Of a stretch of 64,000 bases of DNA, positions 32,787-41,692 are shown in pieces. The first letter of the stretch is position 1. Every line of letters begins with the position of its first letter. The notes under the pieces are model-generated. The model was not told the DNA's origin. It saw nothing but the letters and a program-made list of their open reading frames with translations, and ran no database searches. A program made the position numbers and the translations under genes. Where the stretch lies: contig JAHJHR010000002.1 of the NCBI GenBank assembly GCA_018823745.1, forward strand, positions 124,001-188,000, in the 5' to 3' direction. Origin of the DNA: Alphaproteobacteria bacterium. GTDB lineage: Bacteria > Pseudomonadota > Alphaproteobacteria > Oceanibaculales > Oceanibaculaceae.

Positions 32787-34994
32787 TCAGGCGTCGATCT
32801 CGCTGTGGATTTCGACGGTCTCGTCGGGATCGACAAAGGGCAGCGGCGGGAAATGCGGTGTCGACTGAAAGCTGACCTGCCCTTGCAGGCCGACCCGCTC
32901 CGCCGTCTCGACGAACAGCGCGTCGATATCGCGGCGGATCTCGACCGGCAGGCGGCGATGGGTGCGCACGATCAGATCCAGCCTCTCCTTGCGGGCCAGC
33001 CCGTCAAGCTGGAGCGGGCCGATGCGCGACAGATCGAGGTCGATCAGGAAGCGATGGCCGGATCCGGTGCCATCCGCCCCGGCCTCGCCATCCTCGTTCT
33101 GGCCGCGCAGGAACAGCCGCAATTGCTGTAAGTCCTGTCCATCGAAAACCGGAATGTAAAAGGCGCGCCACTCCGTGCCGGCGGAATCCGGCGCCGTGCG
33201 GGTCATCCGCCCCATATCCTCCGACAACCGGCCCAGAAGCGGCGCGCGGCCATCGCGCCCGCCCAGGGCGCGCATGGCCGGTTCGCCAAGGAAACCACGC
33301 AGATCACCGCCGCGCAGCGCGGCCATGAAGAACAGCAGCGCCCCGGCCATCTGCGTGCCCGGCTTCGGGATGGAGGATTGCACCAGCGCCTGCGCCATCG
33401 CCGGGTTCAGCTGCGCCAGCGCCTCCTGCAAAGCCGGCCATTGCCGGCCCAGCCCGCCCGGCAGTGCCGATTTGCCGGAAACAACCCCGCCCTGCGCCTC
33501 GCGGGCCAGTGCCTCCAGCCCGCGCAGGGCATCCGGGGACAGCCCCATCGTCACCGTGCTGCCGACCGGCAGGCCCTGCGCGCCCTGCACCGTCACCAGC
33601 CCGAAGGATGTCTGCAACAGCGGCTGGCCCGAGGCACCGGCCCCGACCACCGTGCCGGTCAGGGTCGCCCCGCCGCCCGGCAGCGATTGCAGGCCGAGCG
33701 GCAAGGGCTGCGGCTGACCGGCGGCTGGCGGCGGCTGGATATTGGTGATCGACAGGGGTATCTGGCTGCCTGTCGGCAGCGCCTGCAGTATCTGCGTTGC
33801 ACTGGCGCCCACCGGCAGGGGCGGGGCGGCGCTGGCAGAGGGGATGGCGGGTGCCGGCGGTGCCGCAGCCCCGGCCTGTCCTGCCGGGGCCTGCGAGATG
33901 GCCGTCAGCTGCGCCGCCGACAGGATGGGTGCCGCCGGGGTCATGGCTGCGGGAGCCGCTCCGGCGGGGGTTAGCGTTGGCGTTACGGCAGGCGTTGCCG
34001 CTGGGGTAGCTGCGGGCGTCCCCGCCGGCGGCGTTGCTGCGGGTGCATTGGGCAGGGGCTGGACAGCAGGCTGGGTCGCCCCTGTAGACGCAGCGGGAAT
34101 TAGCGTCGCCGAAGACGGCGTCCCGCCAGCCCCGGACTGCACCGGCAAGGTCGCTCCGGGCTGTGGCGGCGTAGCGGGCTGGCCGGTCGCCATGGCCGGG
34201 GCCGGAACCGGGGCTTGTCCCGGAACCGGCGTGGCTGTCCCTGCCCCACCCGGTTGAGGTGTGATCTGGGTGGCGAGCTGCGGCGCCGCGGGCTGAGCTG
34301 CCTGTGCTTGTGGCCCGGCCGGCTGTGCGCCCAGCGCCTGCAGGAGGATCGCCTGAACACTCTGGCCGGCCTGCAAGGGCAGCAAGGGTTGGGCCGGCAT
34401 CGCCAGCGCCGGGGAGCCGGACACGGTCACCGCCGGGGCCGCCGGGGCCGGTGTGCCTGGTAGTGCCGGCGCGGAAGGCTGCGCCGTCGTGCCCGAGGCC
34501 GGGGCTGTTGGTGCACCGGCTTGTGCGGCGGGCGCTGGTGTTGTCGGTGTGGGAGTGGGGGTGGCCGGCGTCGGCGTGGGCTGCGTCGTTGACGTCGCAG
34601 ATGCGGCAGGTGTTGCCTGCCCCTGAACCGGTGGCTGGACGGCGGGCGCTGTGGCCGGTTGCTGCGCGCTGCCGGCCGGTGGCAGCGCCGGTGCCGCGCC
34701 CTGGCCCCGCCCGGTGGACAGGATCACCACTTGCAACTGATCACCGGCGACCCGCATCTCCATCGTCACCTGGGTGCCGGGGCGCAGGTAGTTCGGCGTG
34801 CGCACCGCGACCATGCCCTGGTCGGTGCGGATCATCAGATTGCCCTGCCGGTCGCGTCCTTCGACGGTGCCGCGCATGACCGTGCCGGCATCGGCATTGC
34901 GGATAAAGCCCGGCGGATCGATCACCGTGCCGACCGTGGGCGCCGTCGCCTGGACGGCACCGCCTATAGGTGCGGTCGGCGGAACCGAACTCAT
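32787..34994 (-). CDS. FliK-like flagellar hook-length protein, Pro/Ala-rich
   Basis: 735 residues. N-terminal about 80 residues form a beta-rich domain (GTVMRGTVEGRDRQGNLMIRTDQGMVAVRTP). Next come about 330 residues of Pro/Ala/Thr/Gln low complexity, a middle part with TLTGTVVGAGASGQPLLQTSFGLVTVQ, and a folded C-terminus (EWRAFYIPVFDGQDLQQLRLFLRGQ... to RFLIDLDLSRIGPLQLDGL) like the FliK C-terminal substrate-switch domain. FliK measures hook length and switches export specificity. Overlapping flhG by four bases (ATGA), it is last in the flagellar run. The disordered linker is the family's variable part. Confidence 0.7.
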   Translation of the reverse strand: MSSVPPTAPIGGAVQATAPTVGTVIDPPGFIRNADAGTVMRGTVEGRDRQGNLMIRTDQGMVAVRTPNYLRPGTQVTMEMRVAGDQLQVVILSTGRGQGAAPALPPAGSAQQPATAPAVQPPVQGQATPAASATSTTQPTPTPATPTPTPTTPAPAAQAGAPTAPASGTTAQPSAPALPGTPAPAAPAVTVSGSPALAMPAQPLLPLQAGQSVQAILLQALGAQPAGPQAQAAQPAAPQLATQITPQPGGAGTATPVPGQAPVPAPAMATGQPATPPQPGATLPVQSGAGGTPSSATLIPAASTGATQPAVQPLPNAPAATPPAGTPAATPAATPAVTPTLTPAGAAPAAMTPAAPILSAAQLTAISQAPAGQAGAAAPPAPAIPSASAAPPLPVGASATQILQALPTGSQIPLSITNIQPPPAAGQPQPLPLGLQSLPGGGATLTGTVVGAGASGQPLLQTSFGLVTVQGAQGLPVGSTVTMGLSPDALRGLEALAREAQGGVVSGKSALPGGLGRQWPALQEALAQLNPAMAQALVQSSIPKPGTQMAGALLFFMAALRGGDLRGFLGEPAMRALGGRDGRAPLLGRLSEDMGRMTRTAPDSAGTEWRAFYIPVFDGQDLQQLRLFLRGQNEDGEAGADGTGSGHRFLIDLDLSRIGPLQLDGLARKERLDLIVRTHRRLPVEIRRDIDALFVETAERVGLQGQVSFQSTPHFPPLPFVDPDETVEIHSEIDA

Positions 34995-35809
34995 GGCGTA
35001 TCGAGCAGGTTTTCCATCAGCTTTTCGATATCGCGCGCCGCATCGCAGGTCGGCGAGCGGGTCAGCAGCGACGTCTGATGGCGGATCGCATCGGCCACCT
35101 TGCGATCGCGGCGGATGATGCCGGCCAGCGGCGGCGACATCTTCAGGAATCCCTGACAGGCCTTCAGCAGGGTCTGATAGGTCCGCTGGCCCTCGGAAAC
35201 GCTGTCCACCATGTTGATGGCGACGCGGATATCCGCCTTGGGATCGGCCTGCGTCGTCAGCTTGATGAAGGCATAGGCGTCGGTCAGCGAGGTCGGGTCA
35301 GGCGTTGCCACGACCAGGCTGGTGGCGGCCCAGCCGGACAGTGTGCGCACGGTGCGGTCGATGCCGGCACCGAGATCCAGGATCACCCGGTCATAGCCGC
35401 GCGCCAGTTTCAGCAATTCATCGCCCAGATTGACCAGACGCTGCGGCGGCAGCATGGCCAGGCTGCCAGAGCCGGAGCGCCCGGCAATGACGTCGAAGCC
35501 ATATTCCTCATGCGGGGTGATGGCCTGCTCCAGCAGCAGCTTGCCCTCGATGAAGCCGCCGAGATCGCGCTTCGGCATCAGGCCCAGCTGGACATCGATA
35601 TTGGCGAGGCCCAGGTCACCATCAAACAGCAGCGTGCGGCGGCCCATCCGCGCCAAAGCGTGGGTCAGGGTGACTGACAGCCAGGTCTTGCCGACACCGC
35701 CCTTGCCCGAGGCGACGGCGATCATATTGGGGGCCTTGCCAACCGAACTGGGCAGCCGGGCCGGCGGGTTATCGCCCGAGACGCTGCTGGGCGGGAATGC
35801 GTTGCTCAT
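34991..35809 (-). CDS. flhG: FlhG/FleN-type MinD-like ATPase
   Basis: 272 residues. Seen: deviant Walker A ASGKGGVGKTWLSVTLTHALA about 33-53, Walker A' LLFDGDLGLANIDVQLGLMP about 59-78, and DRVILDLGAGIDRT about 140. FlhG limits flagellar number and works with FlhF, whose gene lies directly upstream and overlaps by four bases. The 28-residue N-terminus is Pro/Ser-rich and lacks a visible DQAxxLR FlhF-activating helix. No membrane-targeting helix is obvious at the C-terminus (RDIEKLMENLLDTP). Confidence 0.9.
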   Translation of the reverse strand: MSNAFPPSSVSGDNPPARLPSSVGKAPNMIAVASGKGGVGKTWLSVTLTHALARMGRRTLLFDGDLGLANIDVQLGLMPKRDLGGFIEGKLLLEQAITPHEEYGFDVIAGRSGSGSLAMLPPQRLVNLGDELLKLARGYDRVILDLGAGIDRTVRTLSGWAATSLVVATPDPTSLTDAYAFIKLTTQADPKADIRVAINMVDSVSEGQRTYQTLLKACQGFLKMSPPLAGIIRRDRKVADAIRHQTSLLTRSPTCDAARDIEKLMENLLDTP

Positions 35810-36789
35810 CCGAAGGCCCTGTCGCCATAGTGAGGGGAATCAATGCCTGTCTGTGCAGGAAGCAACAAACGTGCCAGTGAAACCGGGTTTATCGGGGCCA
35901 ATCCTTCCGCCACTTGTGGCGAGGTGCTGACGTAAGAGAAGCGAAACTGGCCGATTTCTGCGGCCACCAGCATGAAGCCGAGACGCCGGGCCATATCGAG
36001 CCGGGTTGCCAGCAGCCGGGTGATGGACAGGGTTTTCAGGCTGTCGGCAATTTCTGCCGCCTCGCCCGCATCGCAGCCTGCCGGCAGGACCAGCACCACC
36101 TCAGCGCCCACCGCGTCGATCATCGCCTTCAGCCCGGCGACATCATCCTTGTCGAACGGGTTGATGCCCGCCGTGTCGATCAGTTGCAGGCGGTCGGCCC
36201 GGGCGCCGCAGAAGCGCTTCAGATCGGCCGGGTTATGCGCGGTGTTCAGATGCAGCTTCAGGACGGAGGTCAGCGCCTGCAACTGCTCCACACCGCCGGC
36301 CTTCACCACATCGGTGGTGATCACATTGACCTGGCGGCGGCTCATCACCGCGCGGGTGGCCAGCTTCGCGATGGCCAGGGTCTTGCCGGCGCCAGGCGGG
36401 CCGATCAGCATGACCGGGCGGCGGAAATCATTCTCCGGCAGCGGCGCGAAGCGAAAATGCGTGTCCAGCGCACCGGCCAGCGCCAGCACCGGATCGCCGG
36501 AATGCAGGCTGCCGGCGGTACGCAGCAGGCGGTCGGTCAGCCGGCCCGGCACATTGTGCCGCTCCAGCGCTTCCGCCAGCAGATCGGCCATGTCTTCCGT
36601 CACCGGCCCGTGATGGTGGTCCATCACCGGATCGTCCAGATCGTCGATCATGTCCAGCGCAGCGGTCACGCGCACCCCGCCATTCTCGCCCTTCTGGGTC
36701 GAGACGATGATGGCTTCCTCGCCAAGCTGCTCGCGGATCGTCCGCATGGCCTCCGCCATTGTGGGGGCATTAAATGTCTTAAGCCGCAT
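35806..36789 (-). CDS. flhF: Flagellar biosynthesis GTPase FlhF
   Basis: 327-residue SRP-type GTPase that places the polar flagellum. N-terminal B domain begins MRLKTFNAPTMAEAMRTIREQLGEEAIIVSTQKGENGGVRVTA. The NG domain has P-loop LIGPPGAGKTLAIAKLA about 129-145, TTDVVKAGGVEQLQAL, LIDTAGINPFDKDD about 200, and ATRLDMARRLG about 263 (TRLD in place of the usual TKxD). Overlaps flhG by four bases and starts 68 bases after flhA ends. Confidence 0.93.
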   Translation of the reverse strand: MRLKTFNAPTMAEAMRTIREQLGEEAIIVSTQKGENGGVRVTAALDMIDDLDDPVMDHHHGPVTEDMADLLAEALERHNVPGRLTDRLLRTAGSLHSGDPVLALAGALDTHFRFAPLPENDFRRPVMLIGPPGAGKTLAIAKLATRAVMSRRQVNVITTDVVKAGGVEQLQALTSVLKLHLNTAHNPADLKRFCGARADRLQLIDTAGINPFDKDDVAGLKAMIDAVGAEVVLVLPAGCDAGEAAEIADSLKTLSITRLLATRLDMARRLGFMLVAAEIGQFRFSYVSTSPQVAEGLAPINPVSLARLLLPAQTGIDSPHYGDRAFG

Positions 36790-36835
36790 CTATGGCCCCG
36801 GTTTCCCCGTCATACATATGCATCCGCCCCTGCCT

Positions 36836-36851
36836 CCGGAACCGGTTCCGG
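36836..36851. repeat. Perfect 16-bp palindrome between flhA and flhF
   Basis: CCGGAACCGGTTCCGG lies 46 bases upstream of the flhF start on the minus strand, with TTTTTA on the flhA side. It could be an operator or an RNA hairpin that tunes flhF relative to flhA. Confidence 0.5.
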
Positions 36852-36857
36852 TAAAAA

Positions 36858-38987
36858 TCAGATCTGACCCAGGGTCTTGATCTTCGCCTTCGGATGAATC
36901 TCGTTCTGCGACAATACCACTGTTGCGGGCCGGAACCGCTCAATGATCGAGCGGACATACGGCCTGATCACCGGGCTGGTCAACAGGACAGGCGCTTCCC
37001 CAAGGGTTGCCATCTGTTCGAAGGTCTGGCGCACCGAGGCGATGAACTGCTGCAGCTTGGTCGGCGGCATGGAGAGCTGCTTGTCCTCGCCCTGGCCGAC
37101 GATGGAATCGGCGAAGGCCTGTTCCCAGTCCGGTGACAGCGTGACCATCGGGATATGCCCCTCCTCATTGGTATATTGCTCGCTCAACTGGCGCGCCAGG
37201 CGGGACCGCACATGCTCGGTGATGGTCGTCACGTTGCGGGTGTAGCCATGCGCCTCGGATATACCCTCCAGAATGGTCGGCAGATCACGGATCGATATCC
37301 GTTCGGTCAACAGATTCTGCAGAATGCGTTGCAGGCCGCCGACGGATATCTGCCCCGGCACGACATCGGCCACCAGCTTCTGGTGCGAGCCCGACAATTC
37401 ATCCAGCAGCTTCTGGGTCTCGGTATAGGACAGAAGATCGGCCATGTTGTCGCGCACGATCTCGGTCAGATGCGTGGTGATGACCGTCGGCGGGTCGACC
37501 ACCGTATAGCCCCGGAACAGCGCTTCCTCCCGGTGGCTGGGATTGATCCACATTGCCGGCAGGCCGAAGGTGGGTTCCCGCGTCGCCTCGCCCGGCAGGT
37601 CGATCTTCTGGCCGCGCGGGTCCATGACCAGAAGCATGTTCGGGCGGATATCACCCCGCCCGGATTCGATTTCCTTGATCCGCAGCAGATAGGTATTCGG
37701 CGCCAGCTGCAGATTATCCTGGATGCGCACCGAGGGCATGATGAAGCCCAGTTCACTGGCCAGCTGGCGGCGCAGCGCCTTGATCTGGTCGGTCAGGCGC
37801 TGGCCATCGGTGCTGTTGATCAGCGGCAGCAGGCCATAGCCCAGCTCCAGCCGGATCAGGTCGATATGCAGCGCGGTCGAGATTGGCTCCTCGGCAACCG
37901 GCACGGGCATCGTATCGGCGGCCACGGCCTCGGCCTTGCGCACCACTTCCTTCTTCTGGCTGCGCGTCATGAAATAGGCAGCCGCACCGGTAACCGCCGA
38001 CAGGATGAAGAACGGCACGAAGGGCAGGCCGGGCAGCACGCCCAGCACCAGCATCAGGAAGGACGACAGGCCCAGCGCCGTCGGATAGCCGCCCAGCTGT
38101 TTGATCAGTTGCTTGTCGGCGGTGCCGGGCGTTCCGGATTTCGACACCAGCATGCCCGCCGCGGTGGAGACGATCAGGGCCGGAATCTGGCTGACAAGCC
38201 CGTCACCGACGGTCAGCAGCGTATAGGTGCGGGCGGCATCGCCGAAGGTCAGCCCCTGCTGCGCCACGCCGATGATCATGCCACCGATCACATTGATGAA
38301 GGTGATCAGCAAGCCGGCAATGGCGTCGCCGCGCACGAATTTCGAGGCACCGTCCATGGCGCCGAAGAAGGTGCTTTCCTCCTCCAGCTCCTTGCGCCTG
38401 ATACGCGCGTCATCCTCATTGATCAATCCCGAGGAGAGATCGGCGTCGATTGCCATCTGCTTGCCGGGCATGGCATCCAGGCTGAACCGCGCGCCAACCT
38501 CGGCGATGCGGCCGGCACCCTTGGTGATGACGATGAAATTGACCAGCACCAGAATGGCAAAGACGATGACGCCGATGACGTAATTGCCACCCATCATGAA
38601 GGCGCCGAAGGAGGCGATGACATCGCCCGCCGCCTGCGGGCCGGTATGTCCCTCTGACAGGATCAGTCGCGTCGAGGCCAGATTCAGTGCCAGCCGGAGC
38701 ATGGTGGCGATCAGCAGGATAGTCGGGAAGGCGTTGAAATCCAGCGGCCGGTGAATAAACATCACCGTCATCAGGATCAGCACGGAGAAGGTCAGCGACA
38801 GCGCCAGCGCGATGTCCAGCAGCCAGGTCGGCATCGGCAGGATCAGCACCGACAGGATGCTGATCATGCCCAGGGCGACGGCAATATCCGGGCGATTGAA
38901 AATGCCGCCATAGCGGCTCAGCAGATCGCCCATGGACCCGCCGCCGCCACCGCCTCCCGGACTGCCCTGCTGCGAAGTATCCGCCAT
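36858..38987 (-). CDS. flhA: Flagellar type III export gate protein FlhA
   Basis: 709 residues. The N-terminal half has eight membrane helices (AVALGMISILSVLILPMPTWLLDIALALSLTFSVLILM...). The FHIPEP region reads RFSLDAMPGKQMAIDADLSSGLINEDDARIRRKELEEESTFFGAMDGASKFVRGD about 165-219. The soluble half binds chaperone-substrate complexes and ends KAKIKTLGQI. It powers proton-driven export of flagellar subunits. It starts 11 bases downstream of flbD, so they are probably cotranscribed. Confidence 0.98.
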   Translation of the reverse strand: MADTSQQGSPGGGGGGGSMGDLLSRYGGIFNRPDIAVALGMISILSVLILPMPTWLLDIALALSLTFSVLILMTVMFIHRPLDFNAFPTILLIATMLRLALNLASTRLILSEGHTGPQAAGDVIASFGAFMMGGNYVIGVIVFAILVLVNFIVITKGAGRIAEVGARFSLDAMPGKQMAIDADLSSGLINEDDARIRRKELEEESTFFGAMDGASKFVRGDAIAGLLITFINVIGGMIIGVAQQGLTFGDAARTYTLLTVGDGLVSQIPALIVSTAAGMLVSKSGTPGTADKQLIKQLGGYPTALGLSSFLMLVLGVLPGLPFVPFFILSAVTGAAAYFMTRSQKKEVVRKAEAVAADTMPVPVAEEPISTALHIDLIRLELGYGLLPLINSTDGQRLTDQIKALRRQLASELGFIMPSVRIQDNLQLAPNTYLLRIKEIESGRGDIRPNMLLVMDPRGQKIDLPGEATREPTFGLPAMWINPSHREEALFRGYTVVDPPTVITTHLTEIVRDNMADLLSYTETQKLLDELSGSHQKLVADVVPGQISVGGLQRILQNLLTERISIRDLPTILEGISEAHGYTRNVTTITEHVRSRLARQLSEQYTNEEGHIPMVTLSPDWEQAFADSIVGQGEDKQLSMPPTKLQQFIASVRQTFEQMATLGEAPVLLTSPVIRPYVRSIIERFRPATVVLSQNEIHPKAKIKTLGQI

Positions 38988-38998
38988 GCGCTAGCCTA

Positions 38999-40369
38999 TC
39001 ACCCCTGCGCCGCTTCCGCTTCGCCCGGCATTGGCACAGGCACGCCCTCATCCGTATATTGACGCAGCTTGTTGCGCAGGGTGCGGATCGAGATGCCCAG
39101 GATATTGGCCGCATGGGTGCGGTTGCCCAGGCAATGCTTCAGCGTGTCGATGATCAGGTCGCGCTCGACATCAGCCACGGTGCGGCCGACCAGCGTCGCC
39201 AGCCCCAGCGCCTCGGCTGCGGCATCGCCACCCGCAGCCCCCTCGGCCGAACCGGCACCGGCCTGCGGCTGTTCGCCGGTCAGCATGATTGCCTCAGGCG
39301 TGATCTCGTCACCGCTGGCCAGCAGCACGGCGCGGTGCAGGGTGTTTTCCAGCTCGCGCACATTACCCTTCCAGTGGTGGCCCTGCAGGCGGGTCAGCGA
39401 TTCGGCCGAAATCGGCCGCAGCGGCACGCCGTTCAGTTCGGAATATTTCTTTGTAAAATGCTCGGCCAGCGCCTTCACGTCCTGCGGGCGCTTGCGCAAC
39501 GGCGGCAGCGCGAGGTTGAACACGTTCAGGCGGAAATACAGATCCTCGCGGAAATTGCCGTTCTTCACCTCCTCCTCCAGATTGCGGTTGGAGGTGGCGA
39601 CGAGGCGGACATTCACCTTTACCGGCGTGGTGCCGCCGACGCGGTCGATCTCGCGCTCCTGGATCACGCGCAGCAGCTTGGCCTGCAAACGCGGGTCCAT
39701 CTCGCTGATTTCGTCGAGCAGAAGGGTGCCGCCATTGGCTTCCTCAAACTTGCCGACGCGGCGCGCGATGGCCCCGGTGAAGGCCCCCTTCTCATGCCCG
39801 AAAAGCTCGGATTCCAGCAGATTCTCGGGAATTGCCGCGCAATTGACGGCAACGAATTTCTGGTTCGCCCGGCGGCTCTTGGCGTGGATGTAGCGCGCCA
39901 TGACCTCCTTGCCGGTGCCGGATTCACCGGTCACCAGGATGCTGGCATCGGAGGGCGCGATCTGGTCGGCCAGCTTGATCACCTGCGCCATCACCACATC
40001 CTTGAAGATGAGGGCGTTGGATTCCTCGGCCACCGCCTGGAGAACGGCGGCAATCAGCTCCGCATCGGGCGGCAGGGGGACATATTCCTTCGCCCCGGCC
40101 TTGATCGCGCGCACCGCCGTCTCGGCATCCGTGCCGGTGCCGCAGGCGACCACGGGAATGGTGATCCGCTCCGCCTTCAGGCTTTCGATCAGCCGGGCAA
40201 TCGGCAGCTTCACGTCGATCATGATCAGATCGGCACCCTGCCCGGTGCGCAGCGCGTGCAAGCCCTTGTCGATGGTGTCGGCGTGGTTGACCTTCGCCCC
40301 GCGCGCCAGTGCGATCTGGCTTGCCGTGGTCAGATGGCCTTCAAAACTGCCGAGAATAAGCAACCGCAT
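38999..40369 (-). CDS. flbD: Sigma-54-dependent flagellar response regulator FlbD
   Basis: 456 residues, strongly like Caulobacter FlbD. Receiver-like domain about 1-115 (MRLLILGSFEGHLTTASQIALARGAKV; Asp52 in LIMIDVKLP). AAA+ domain has Walker A GESGTGKEVMARYIH, the sigma-54 contact loop GAFTGA in ELFGHEKGAFTGAIARR, and Walker B GTLLLDEISEMD. The C-terminal Fis-type helix-turn-helix is CLGNRTHAANILGISIRTLRNKLRQY. FlbD activates late and represses early flagellar genes. Receiver acidic residues are partly missing, as in other FlbD, so control may not be by phosphorylation. Confidence 0.93.
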   Translation of the reverse strand: MRLLILGSFEGHLTTASQIALARGAKVNHADTIDKGLHALRTGQGADLIMIDVKLPIARLIESLKAERITIPVVACGTGTDAETAVRAIKAGAKEYVPLPPDAELIAAVLQAVAEESNALIFKDVVMAQVIKLADQIAPSDASILVTGESGTGKEVMARYIHAKSRRANQKFVAVNCAAIPENLLESELFGHEKGAFTGAIARRVGKFEEANGGTLLLDEISEMDPRLQAKLLRVIQEREIDRVGGTTPVKVNVRLVATSNRNLEEEVKNGNFREDLYFRLNVFNLALPPLRKRPQDVKALAEHFTKKYSELNGVPLRPISAESLTRLQGHHWKGNVRELENTLHRAVLLASGDEITPEAIMLTGEQPQAGAGSAEGAAGGDAAAEALGLATLVGRTVADVERDLIIDTLKHCLGNRTHAANILGISIRTLRNKLRQYTDEGVPVPMPGEAEAAQG

Positions 40370-40405
40370 GACTGGTCTCCGTACGGCCTGGCCGGGCTAT
40401 CCCGG

Positions 40406-41290
40406 TCAGTCGAAAAAATTCACCCGCTTGGCAGGCGGCAGGATGGTGTTCAGCTGCATCTCCAGCCGGCGCGGATGCTCCTGCCGGGCGATGGACAGCG
40501 CCCCCAGCAGATAGATCTGCCCGACCATCTGTTCCTCGCCCAGATTGCGCTCCAGCTTGGAGGCAAGCGGGGCGAAGACCATGTAGGCCAGCACCGCACC
40601 ATAGAAGGTGGTCAACAAGGCCACCGCCATGGCCGGCCCGATGCTAGACGGATCGTTCAGATTGCCCAGCATCTGCACCAGACCAACCAGCGTGCCGATC
40701 AGCCCCATGGCCGGCGCTATTTCCGCCGCCTTGCGCAGCACGCCCGCCGTCTTGGTCTGGCGGGCGACGGTGGAGGCCATTTCCTGGCGCAGGATGCGTT
40801 CCACTTCTTCCGCCGGCGAACCATCGACCACCATCTGGACGGCACAATGCAGATAGGATTCGCGGCGCATCTGCTCCAGATAGCGTTCCAGCGCCAGCAC
40901 GCCCTGCGCCCGCGCCGTTTCCGACAGATGGAGCATCCAGGTCGCCGCCCCCTGCGGGTCGCGCGCCACCCGGAACAGCGTGCGGTACAGCACGTCGCGG
41001 GTCTGCAGCACCTCCTGCAGGGAATAGCACACCAGTGTTACCGCCAATGTGCCGCCCAGCACGATCAGCACCGCGGGAATGTCGATGAAGGATGCCGCAG
41101 CACCGCCAATCGACATTGCAGTGCCGATCAGCGCAAAACCGCCGACCAGACCGATCAGCGTCGCCAGATCCAGTACGGTGCGCGAGCCCGGCGGCACAAC
41201 ATCCACCTGGCTGGAGACGACCCGCGCCTGATCCGTACCTGCGGCACGTGCCGCAGCTGCAACGCCCGCCTTGCCGAAAGCGTCCGACAT
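40406..41290 (-). CDS. MotA/PomA-type motor stator subunit homologue
   Basis: 294 residues. Seen: TVLDLATLIGLVGGFALIGTAMSIGGAAASFIDIPAVLIVLGGTLAVTLVCYSL for TM1-2, a cytoplasmic domain with RYLEQMRRESYLHCAVQMVVDGSPAEEVERILRQEM, and TM3-4 (KAAEIAPAMGLIGTLVGLVQMLGNLNDPSSIGPAMAVALLTTFYGAVLAYMVFAPLASKLE). The TM1-2 pattern is closest to PomA. A 38-residue N-terminal extension precedes TM1. No motB/pomB partner lies beside it; it sits between fliN and flbD in the fli run. Confidence 0.85.
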   Translation of the reverse strand: MSDAFGKAGVAAAARAAGTDQARVVSSQVDVVPPGSRTVLDLATLIGLVGGFALIGTAMSIGGAAASFIDIPAVLIVLGGTLAVTLVCYSLQEVLQTRDVLYRTLFRVARDPQGAATWMLHLSETARAQGVLALERYLEQMRRESYLHCAVQMVVDGSPAEEVERILRQEMASTVARQTKTAGVLRKAAEIAPAMGLIGTLVGLVQMLGNLNDPSSIGPAMAVALLTTFYGAVLAYMVFAPLASKLERNLGEEQMVGQIYLLGALSIARQEHPRRLEMQLNTILPPAKRVNFFD

Positions 41291-41322
41291 CTGCCCCTGT
41301 TCCCCCTGAACCGGCGTTGCGA

Positions 41323-41673
41323 TCAGCTTGAGCGATCAGACTTGATGATTTCCGTCATGGTCACGCCGAGGCGTTCATCGACGATGACCACCTCGCCACG
41401 CGCAACCAGACGGTTGTTCACATAGATGTCGATCGCCTCGCCGACCTTGCGGTCCAGTTCGACGACAGCGCCGCGGCCCAGTTTCAGCAGCTGGCTGACC
41501 TGCATGGTCGCCTTGCCGAGCACGGCCGAGACCTGGACGGGAATGTCGTAGACGGCTTCCAGATCGCGGGCGCTGCGCTGGGTCTCGTCATCCTTCGCCC
41601 CGTCTTCGGCACCGAAGGGCTGTTCCTGGCCTTCCAGCTCGGACAGTTCCAGATCGTCGTCTTCGTTGGCCAT
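41323..41673 (-). CDS. fliN: Flagellar C-ring protein FliN
   Basis: 116 residues. The acidic N-terminal 35 residues are followed by a SpoA domain: AVYDIPVQVSAVLGKATMQVSQLLKLGRGAVVELDRKVGEAIDIYVNNRLVARGEVVIVDERLGVTMTEI. It forms the base of the switch complex and receives FliH-bound export cargo. The track's GTG 41676 is one codon upstream; AGGAG suits ATG 41673 (6 bases). No fliM is present in this window, so the switch gene set is split. Confidence 0.95.
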   Translation of the reverse strand: MANEDDDLELSELEGQEQPFGAEDGAKDDETQRSARDLEAVYDIPVQVSAVLGKATMQVSQLLKLGRGAVVELDRKVGEAIDIYVNNRLVARGEVVIVDERLGVTMTEIIKSDRSS

Positions 41674-41692
41674 CACTCTCTCCTCTGCTCTT

